From the NCBI GenBank assembly GCA_052174495.1, contig JBQMRR010000024.1, forward strand, positions 1 to 22,304: DNA of 22,304 nucleotides, read 5' to 3'. The notes below the pieces were generated by a model. It worked only from the letters and a program-made list of their open reading frames with translations, was not told the DNA's origin and ran no database searches. The position numbers and the translations under genes were made by a program. Shown one piece after another: positions 16,310 to 22,304 of the stretch. Source of the DNA: Arsenophonus sp052174495 (GTDB lineage Bacteria; Pseudomonadota; Gammaproteobacteria; Enterobacterales; Enterobacteriaceae). Each line of letters starts with the position of its first letter. The stretch's first letter is position 1.

Positions 16310-18440
16310 GGTCTAACAGAGGCAGGTGACGCGGTATCGAGCACATTTTTGATTAGGGTGGTAATGATTAAGAGAAGGAGTAGGCGGTGCCTTTCGCTTG
16401 GCGATGAGTGACTTCTGACACAGCTTCAATAGCCTGGATGAAATGACCTGTTCCTGTAATCCCACTAGCAGCAACTGACCCAGGCGGTAAGCCGCTACAA
16501 TCAGTTCACTGTTCTTGCCTGCCAGTAGCCTTAATAGCAAGCTGGATTGGGTTAGACAGACTTTCTCCATTTCGAGCAACAGCACCGTCGTTTGCATTGC
16601 ACGCTGATGGTAGTCAGATTTCTGGATAACAACGGCAAACCATGATGGCGCAAGAGCTGGCGTTAGGTGCACCACCACGGCGATATCGGCGGGGTATCGG
16701 TCACGCCGCTTACTAAGTAATCGATGACCCTTTCGGACAATCTGGTTGATATGGGTATCATCCCGGTTATGATGGTAATACTCAGGCAGTGCTGGGTAAA
16801 GATATCCGTAACTGGAGCCAGCAATATAACTAGACCTAGGCCGATTTACAGGCAGCAACTAGATCGCTCATTGAAATAATATTGACAGACTGGACGCTAA
16901 TTCGCGTCTACCTCCTACATATTACCCGAGTCGCAACCTGCTATCCGGATATTGACTAAACTGTGGGCACAAGCGGCGGGACTATCTAGCAGTTGCTTGA
17001 GGATTGCCGCGAAAGATTTTACTGTGGTACAGAACATCATGGTGTAAGAAGCAAAATCAGATTCATTTGAAATTACAGATAAGGGTGAAGTGGTTATCTG
17101 ACCTTGCTAGCCCCCACAAAGGCCCAATCTGGCTCATAGCAAAGCAGAGCAATATCGGAGGCTGGTCGCCGCCTCTTTGCAGGTAGCAAAATTGGCGCGG
17201 GGAGCACACGGATAAAGCAGGGAATAATTTTAATAACTTTCTTGAAAACTGTATGCCACAGAAACCTAAAAAATGCTTTACGAATGTCGGTATCGATATT
17301 GAAAAATTCTTAGTGCAACAAAAAGCTGACGGGATTTCGCCGAATGAGGGGGGATCATGAATACCCTCTAAACCTGTCTGGCGTAAAAGAGTTTTGGAGC
17401 GCTGGCATAATTTAAATCAGCGATGGCGCTGCAGGACGATGCTGCGCGCGATAAGCCATTAACTGACCCTGCAGTAGATTTTGGATTAGATGAACTGTTT
17501 ACCGATATGCAGATGATGACGTTTGTCTGTCCAATGCTAGCGGATATGAACAAGTACCAGTACATCCATCCGTGCCAAGGTTTGGCTTCCGCTAAGAAAC
17601 ATGTATTAATCGGTAATTATAAAAATGTTTATTCTTACCGATTAAACAGATAAAAAAGTTAGGCATTTCCAATCGAGAGTTATCACGGAGTATCGTTGAA
17701 TTACTCTTCCCGCCGTACTGTCGTTAACGAAAATTCTCTTTCTTTAACCTGAATGCAGCTTAATGTCTGGATCAAAACTCACCCACAACTGCTTAAAGCG
17801 GTATCGCCAAAATCGTGGGCGGTCTTCCTGCTGTTTAAGGGCGTACTTCTAGTTATTCGTCTGGCACTTAATCTGCTTAGTTTATCGATATGGCTGCTTT
17901 GTCAGGTGGTTTACCAAGCTGCGTATCGCCTTGGTTATTACTAAGCACCCACCTTTAAGCGTGGGGGCACTTAAGCTAATTCATGGCAGTGTGGGGGGAG
18001 ATTGACGAAAGTATTGGCCGATGGGCTGATGACGTGCCCCTAGGCCTGGCTGAACATACGCTGCTGTGGCTGGGTCAGGCACTGATGTTTTTATGCCCGA
18101 TTACCTTAGGGATTACTGCGATTACTGACGGGTGGATTACCTGATTTACCGCTTTTGGAGACCGATAAACGCTTTCTTTCAGGCACCATTTAGCTGAGGG
18201 TAAACAAGCGTTTTCCGGCGTTATTGCTAGCATTAGCACACTTATTCTTAACTGGTCGTCGTTAGATTTGTTGTATAAAGCCTTCGCCTGGGTGATGAGC
18301 CACTTCCATGTTAAACTGCCCGCTCATTTACGATACGTGTGCTATCTGACTGATGGTCTGATTAAACAGCATTAAAAGTCGTTTAATCGTTCCAAAGAGA
18401 CGATTATCCATTTTAGTGACAGTGTATTAGGCTAGTTTAA
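16310..18440 (+). pseudogene. Tail tape measure protein remnant
   Basis: The tape measure sets tail length. No single motif is decisive; the call rests on position after the chaperone, on size (over 2 kb) and on composition. N-terminal frames are helical (DEMTDL-like, LTQAVSRYNQFTVL). The middle gives QADLQAATRSLIE, KIFTVVQ-like, KSDSFEITDKGEVVI and PKKCFTNVGIDIEKFL. The 3' part is rich in hydrophobic helices: SWAVFLLFKGVLLVIRLALN, LLSLSIWLLCQVV, then GQALMFLCPITLGITAIT and GLPDLPLLE, followed by KAFAWVMSHFHVKLPAHL-like frames, as in tape measures with central membrane-spanning helices. Damage is heavy. A 181-codon antisense frame at 16313-16858 is treated as a shadow. Confidence 0.65.
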
Positions 18441-18484
18441 GGAGACACTCGGCACACACAGTCCCAAAAGGTCTTTACCGGATT

Positions 18485-19490
18485 GAGGAATAATGTTGTC
18501 CAGGGGCGGCCCCGGTGGCGGTATTATCCGCACAACGCCAGGATTAGTGCGTGCCCGCTCCTTAAACTTTGATGACCGAAAACGTCAGAGGGAAGGGGAA
18601 GCTATCAGGAATACGCATCACCTTTGCACCAAAGATTGTGATGAACGAAGAGTCCAAGGGTGCCCATCGGCAGCCTTGGCTATCAGTGTGCGTGAGGGTG
18701 GGAAACGCTTCGCGCAGCTGATGCACCAACAACAACCTTATGACTTTTACTGATGCTAGCAATCTTTTTGGTGAGATTAAAGTGCAGTTATAAACCGGCT
18801 TTACCGTGCTGGAATCGCACTCTTCTCGGTGAGTTTGCCGAGCAAGCGCATATTGCCCGTAAACCGGTCTGCACTAGGTCACCGATAAAAGGGGGATGAA
18901 TATCGCCTCAGCATGCGGTTTCATCAGCAGTACTGTCAATTGATTCCGCAATGGCAACAGATACAGACCGCCTGTCGTACCATCAGGCATTGGGGTTTGT
19001 ACTCGGCAATGACGAATACCTGGGGCACTTTGTAATCAGCGTGCTCACTGGTCTTACGCTGTGTTAGCGCATGCACAGTATCACTCAATGCCCGAAAAGG
19101 TCGATATTAGTCTGCGTGAATTTACCAATGGATCTGCGCTAACCGTTTAAGCCGTCGGAAATACTACGACACTAAACAGAAAGGGCCTGACTAATCCGGA
19201 CGAGTACCACCGGTACATCGCTATAACCGGGCGGTGGGGGTCGTTTCGTCAGGCGCAGTCGATACTAGCCGCAGCCTCACAAGTGATTCGGGTGGCGCAT
19301 CAGATAAAAACGTATCCGGTCGCGGCGTTAATACGCGCCCCTGAGATATTAATAGTCTGGGTTAGGTAGAGCTTTCACGCCCACGTTGATACAGGCGATA
19401 CCGTTGTTGCAGGCTTGGAAATCCATTTTCCTGCAGCGAGTAGTCTGACCCGTGCGACGGGTAAGGTGGTGACCACGGCTAGCTAGGCGG
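18485..19490 (+). pseudogene. Tail/baseplate protein after tape measure (N/U position)
   Basis: In Mu the gene after the tape measure is the DNA-circulation protein N; in P2-type tails it is U. Frames here give RTTPGLVRARSLNFDDRKRQ, ISVREGGKRFAQLMHQQQPY, DFYDASNLFGEIKVQL, MPEKVDISLREFTNGSAL, NPDEYHRYIAITGRWGSFRQ, AQSILAAASQVIRVAHQIKT and YPVAALIRAPEILIVW. The phrase VREGGKRFA followed by a DxYD and LFG-type stretch resembles the N-terminal beta-rich part of DNA_circ_N proteins, but the match is weak. The gene has the right place and size (about 330 codons); the family name is inference. Confidence 0.4.
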
Positions 19491-19539
19491 AAACACACTT
19501 ACACCCTTACGACCCCCTAGTACCGGCCAGGCGCTGCCC

Positions 19540-19660
19540 GGTGCACTGGATATGGTGGCTTGTTCAAGTAGACGGTGCTACACTCTACCTGGAATGACAT
19601 CGCTCCAATATTGAGCTATCTGACTGGCATCTGGTGACGCGTTGCTAAAGGAAAACAGGA
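19540..19660 (+). pseudogene. LysM/tail X-like small protein scrap
   Basis: A frame ending just before gpD reads TVLHSTWNDIAPIL and, after a stop, RVAKGKQE. This recalls the short tail X/LysM-type proteins (xTWxDIAxxxYGxxxxWxxIAxxN), and X directly precedes D in P2-like tails. The match is short and the start cannot be fixed. Confidence 0.35.
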
Positions 19661-19661
19661 G

Positions 19662-20600
19662 ATGTCTGCAAGCCAACATGAACAGAAACATAAGCCGGGG
19701 GAGCCTGACAAGTCATATTACCCGTGATAGCCAGTATTGAGATACACTAGCAACCTACTATTACTGCGACGCGTGCGGCTATCTACCCATCATTGTAGCC
19801 AATCTGCCTATTTCAACCACACCGATGTTTCTGCTAGCATCATCCTAGCTATTTCACTGATTAATGTACATAAGCACCATGTGGGAGGAGAATCCTGCCA
19901 TGGTTTCATTAACGACATAAAGATAGCAGGTAGGTATCGGGCCCGACCTGGAACTGCCTGCATTATGGCTAAAAAGAGAGCACGCATGAATATCACACCC
20001 AGCCGTACTTGGGATCCGCTTCCGATCAGTTCAGTGGCTAGTCTTACGAACTGACGGTCTAATTAGAAGGCAGCGCCGGTCGCTGGTACAGGGTCTGGTA
20101 TCCGAGTAAAATCGATACGCTGTCATTGGGCTCGACATAGTCGGTGTGCTATTAGATACCTGTGGTACCTTTCAATTGATGAAATAGAACTCAGTAGCTT
20201 GTTGGATACGATGTCGCTGCACGGTTATCTGCTTTAGGTGACTATTGCGCTACGGATCCGGAGCTATCGAGCATTTGAGCAGACTAACCTGGCTCCTTAT
20301 CGCCCAACAAAGGATTGCACAAAAACACAATCTGACACTGGAAGGCCATATTGCGTTGCTGCTACTTGATCGGGGTCACGTAGCAACATGAAATCGATCT
20401 GACTTTTAAGGCTTCTGGGGGAGGGGGAGGGGTACGGCTATATCGTTAAAGTCACGTCAGACAAGCTGTTTTTAGCACGTCAGATTGCATGAGACAGCTT
20501 CGGTTAAGCTTATTACCCATCAGCAATAAGTTAATTATAGCCTGCGCGATACGCTTACTCCGGCATTATTGAAGGGAAGCAGGTTATACATCATTACTAG
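19662..20600 (+). pseudogene. gpD-like tail hub protein (Phage_GPD) remnant, truncated
   Basis: AGGAGA precedes ATG 19662, which opens MSASQHEQKHKPGEPDKSYY. gpD-type hub proteins share the VgrG/gp27-like fold and link tube to spike. Frames give NHTDVSASI, SYELTV, LEGSAGRWYRVWYPSKIDTL, then VGVL, DTCGTFQL, IELSSLLDTMSLHGYLL, IALRSGAIEHLS-like, RIAQKHNLTLEGHI, LLDRGHVAT, GYIVKVTSDKLFLARQI and KLITHQQ, YSLRDTLTP. This matches D proteins with a W..WYPxKxDTL motif, DxGxFxxDEIExxxPPxxVSLRG, RIAxKHxLTLxG, DRVTQ, and SYSLRDxL. Homology stops near 20600, where the C-terminal beta-domain is missing. A stretch at 19870-20030 fits the family poorly and may be an insertion. Confidence 0.7.
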
Positions 20601-20673
20601 GATAACCTAACTAAATAGGCACCGGTTTGTAAGCAGGCCATTGATGCAGAAAGAGATAATCTGGCATTATATT

Positions 20674-20816
20674 AACTATATTTTAATGAGGATGTTAAAG
20701 TGGTATGTTATTATGGTTTCTTCTCGAAACCTCAACCAGGCATACTATTACTGAAGGTGTATAAGGCACTGGTGGAGATGACAGGTGATAAAAATCAGAG
20801 TTTGCCTTTCCAATAA
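20674..20816 (+). pseudogene. Unassigned open stretch at the right prophage edge
   Basis: The plus frame is open over LYFNEDVKVVCYYGFFSKPQ, PGILLLKVYKALVEMTGDKN and QSLPFQ, then TAA. Another short piece (QAIDAERDNLALY) precedes it after a stop. It does not look like the missing gpD C-terminus. The sequence is codon-like and more AT-rich than the prophage. It could be cargo or the end of a host gene; no family is recognised. Confidence 0.3.
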
Positions 20817-21878
20817 AGGATTTCTGCGCGCAGATTTATACAAATAGATTCTATTATGGCAACAGGCTACTTTTACCGACGCTTAAGTTTTCAAACAGAT
20901 AACGCAATTATTCTCAAAAAGAATGTATAAAATAGAAAAATGAGCGTTATTAAACTAAATTTAAGGACAATTTTCCTAAATTAATAAATTTTAGATTAAA
21001 GAATAATACACACTCCACAGTTAAGTTTAACTTCTTCTAGCAAGAAGACCAAAAATTAATTTTATCGGCTTTTAGCAATAATGATTTGCCTTTAGTCTCT
21101 CTTAAAAAGAGATTTAATTTCTTAACTATCAAAATTAAGACTGAGTCTAATTCTCAACGTTTTTTACGTGATCTTAACTGAACATTGGGGGTCCCCTCTC
21201 CTGGCTTTCCATCAGATACTTAGAAATAATGTAAAAAATTTAGAGATTTCCTTTTAGTCTGGGAAAATATTCAACCACTGGGGAAACAGGAATTCGACTG
21301 TTTGTGTACAGAGCTTGGTATAAAACAGACCGACTTAGCCTGCTGAAGAATTCTTAAATGAATGGCATTGCCAAGCGATTTAATTGACGTATGGAAGATG
21401 CACTATAAAAAAGCTATTATTTTAATTTTTAATGAAGAGTTTTAGATCATTTTGCATCAATATATTTGACTGTATAATCAGGAATTATCCAATCAGTATT
21501 GAGTAGTAAAGCTTCATTGGAATCTATTAAAGATTATTTCAAAGTTAAATATGAATTCTTAAAAAAAATCATACTATCTTTTAGTAGATAATAGTTTTCA
21601 ATAAACCAGGTTTTATTAAATTATCTATATAAAGTATCAAAAAATGATAAAATACCTATTTACAGCAAAAATTCGCTCATTTGTGCAAATTATGAGCAAA
21701 TATTGAAAGGTAAGAAAGAAGTGAAGTCCTTTATATGTTAAAAATTGAAGATGCAGGATGGGGAACCTTCCAGGCTTTATAAAGTTGTTTGCCTAATAGG
21801 CGAAACCTGCATCTTGATTTTGTTTAGATATATAGTGTCATTCAATTAAGTGATAATGTTGTAATTATAGAGCTAGTA
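20817..21878. other. AT-rich non-coding or eroded region
   Basis: About 1.06 kb of AT-rich sequence has no recognisable gene. Short plus-strand open pieces remain: SFSNNDLPLVS-like frame leading to SLKKRFNFLTIKIKTESNSQ and RFLRDLN near 21060-21180, and LVWENIQPLGKQEFDCLCTE plus LGIKQTDLAC near 21258-21345. These may be scraps of one or two dead host genes. The composition differs from the prophage, so this looks like original chromosome. The structured element at 21741-21821 lies at its right end. Confidence 0.4.
21741..21821. repeat. Foldable inverted-repeat element beside ctlX
   Basis: Arms AAAATTGAAGATGCAGG (21741-21757) and CCTGCATCTTGATTTT (21806-21821) are complementary except for one small mismatch/bulge. 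Between them lies a second hairpin, TTTGCCTAATAGGCGAAA (21788-21805), plus a weaker GGAACCTTCC. The result would be a multi-branched stem. Its edge is 57 bases beyond the ctlX stop. Read on the minus strand the outer stem is followed by a short T-run, so it might act as a terminator with a large loop. A mobile miniature repeat or a structured RNA are alternatives. Confidence 0.5.
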
Positions 21879-22304
21879 TTAAAAAATTTCAGCTAACATG
21901 CATCGTGCACTACCACCACCTACCGTTTCAATGTTCTTAATATTAACTGGAATTAAATCTCCATATTTAGTTAATGTATTACGTTGTTCAGAAGTAAATG
22001 AATTATAAGCTGATTTAGACATGATAATCTTTGTTTTTCCATCGTCTGCTCTTACCTCTAAAATATTTCCAGCCATATTTTTAACTTGCTCTAGTGTGAT
22101 TGGAATAATCTCTTTATGAGTTTCATGTAATTGTTTTAACAAAATCTCGCGTTCTTTCTTATCAGAAATGCTATCTAGAGCAATAACCGAAAAATTAGAA
22201 CCAACGCTCATCATAACGTTTGTATGATAAATAAGATGATTATTTTCATCAAAACTATGAAAAATAATTGGTTTATAATTCATTTCCTTAGCAAAAAGAT
22301 TAAC
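21879..22304 (-). CDS. ctlX: CtlX-type citrulline hydrolase/amidinotransferase, 3' part
   Basis: The frame is open from the window edge (VNLFAKE before MNYKPIIFHSFDENN) to TAA 21879-21881, giving 141 residues of a family usually near 310, so only the C-terminal half is inside the window and the Met at 22283 is internal. Family marks are YHTNVMM, with the catalytic His; the stretch SDKKEREILLKQL; VKNMAGNILEV; and ETVGGGSARCMLAEIF, where Cys is the expected nucleophile of this guanidino-group-modifying (amidinotransferase fold) family. CtlX enzymes are linked to citrulline or arginine-derivative breakdown. No lesion is visible, in contrast to everything to the left. The protein stops directly after AEIF, a few residues earlier than many relatives. 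It is AT-rich like the flank, hence likely a resident gene. Confidence 0.85.
   Translation of the reverse strand, partial: VNLFAKEMNYKPIIFHSFDENNHLIYHTNVMMSVGSNFSVIALDSISDKKEREILLKQLHETHKEIIPITLEQVKNMAGNILEVRADDGKTKIIMSKSAYNSFTSEQRNTLTKYGDLIPVNIKNIETVGGGSARCMLAEIF

Larger units (their letters stand above)
300..20600. mobile_element. Decayed BcepMu-like transposable prophage
   Basis: The content is diagnostic of a Mu-type transposable phage: DDE transposase plus AAA ATPase, Gam, GemA, Mor, Mu gp27 (DUF3486) and gp37 (DUF1834) homologues, and a contractile tail with P2-type sheath, tube and gpD. Early genes run leftward and late genes rightward from a switch region at 7.5-9.6 kb, an arrangement like that I recall for BcepMu rather than for Mu itself, where early genes also run rightward. 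Both boundaries are approximate. They are placed where phage homology stops and the sequence becomes AT-rich. I could not identify the terminal 5'-TG/CA-3' ends or a 5-bp target duplication. Head genes, baseplate and fibres are missing. Almost every reading frame is broken, so the element is defective. Confidence 0.85.

Noticed and set aside
16313..16858. 181-codon minus-strand frame
   Set aside because: It lies antisense to the tape-measure remnant, has no recognisable motif and low-quality composition; chance frames arise readily on the opposite strand of decayed genes.
9578..20600. Type VI secretion, antifeeding-prophage or PVC-like injection system
   Set aside because: The contractile tail genes first suggested this, but the lysis cassette, Mu gp25/gp27/gp37 homologues, terminase and transposase show it is a phage.
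9578..20600. Stop-codon reassignment (amber recoding)
   Set aside because: All three stop codons interrupt the frames and frameshifts are equally common, so decay explains the pattern better.
1..22304. tRNA, rRNA or CRISPR array
   Set aside because: No cloverleaf with a T-loop GTTCRA-type motif, no rRNA signature and no regularly spaced repeats were seen.

Overview
The window holds one large, heavily decayed transposable (Mu-type) prophage lying between two AT-rich chromosomal flanks. Nearly every gene inside it is broken by frameshifts and stop codons, but reading across frames recovers protein families in an order that matches a Mu/BcepMu-like phage. The long AT-rich flanks, near-total pseudogenisation, homopolymer tracts and one clean gene at the right edge suggest a host-restricted gammaproteobacterial symbiont undergoing genome reduction (Arsenophonus-like composition). 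That host assignment is inference; the sequence does not name the species.

Layout. At 1-120 (minus) there is a decayed piece of metK. From about 323 to 7926, on the minus strand, lies the leftward early module. Listed from the transposase outward it contains a small gene (7745-7926), the DDE transposase A (6235-7516), a hypothetical gene, the AAA ATPase B (4440-5675), two hypotheticals, the nuclease inhibitor Gam (3408-3937), several small genes (one zinc-ribbon-like), a LysE/RhtB-type exporter remnant (2195-2793), GemA (1394-1882), a Mor-type activator (1057-1393) and a membrane protein (323-974). The switch region follows: an XRE-type repressor on the plus strand (8125-8383) and a D12-class DNA adenine methyltransferase on the minus strand (8544-9305).

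From 9578 the rightward late module begins: holin, transglycosylase endolysin, Rz-like spanin, DUF2730, a winged-helix protein, DUF3486 (Mu gp27) and the N-terminal part of the large terminase. The head genes are missing: the terminase stops near 12.7 kb and the next recognisable gene is the Mu gp37 (DUF1834) tail gene. The contractile tail follows: an unassigned gene with a duplicated module, sheath, tube, tail assembly chaperone, tape measure, a probable N/U-type protein, a LysM/X-like scrap and a gpD-type hub protein broken at about 20.6 kb. Baseplate and fibre genes are not visible.

From 20.6 to 21.9 kb the sequence is AT-rich with no recognisable gene, apart from a foldable inverted-repeat element at 21741-21821. 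The right edge carries the intact 3' half of a ctlX-type amidinotransferase/citrulline hydrolase gene on the minus strand.

I found no convincing new functional system. The points most worth a second look are two similar dyads next to the early and late promoter regions, the duplicated module at 13.2-13.65 kb, the LysE-type cargo gene, the structured element beside ctlX, and the relaxed CTAG frequency.
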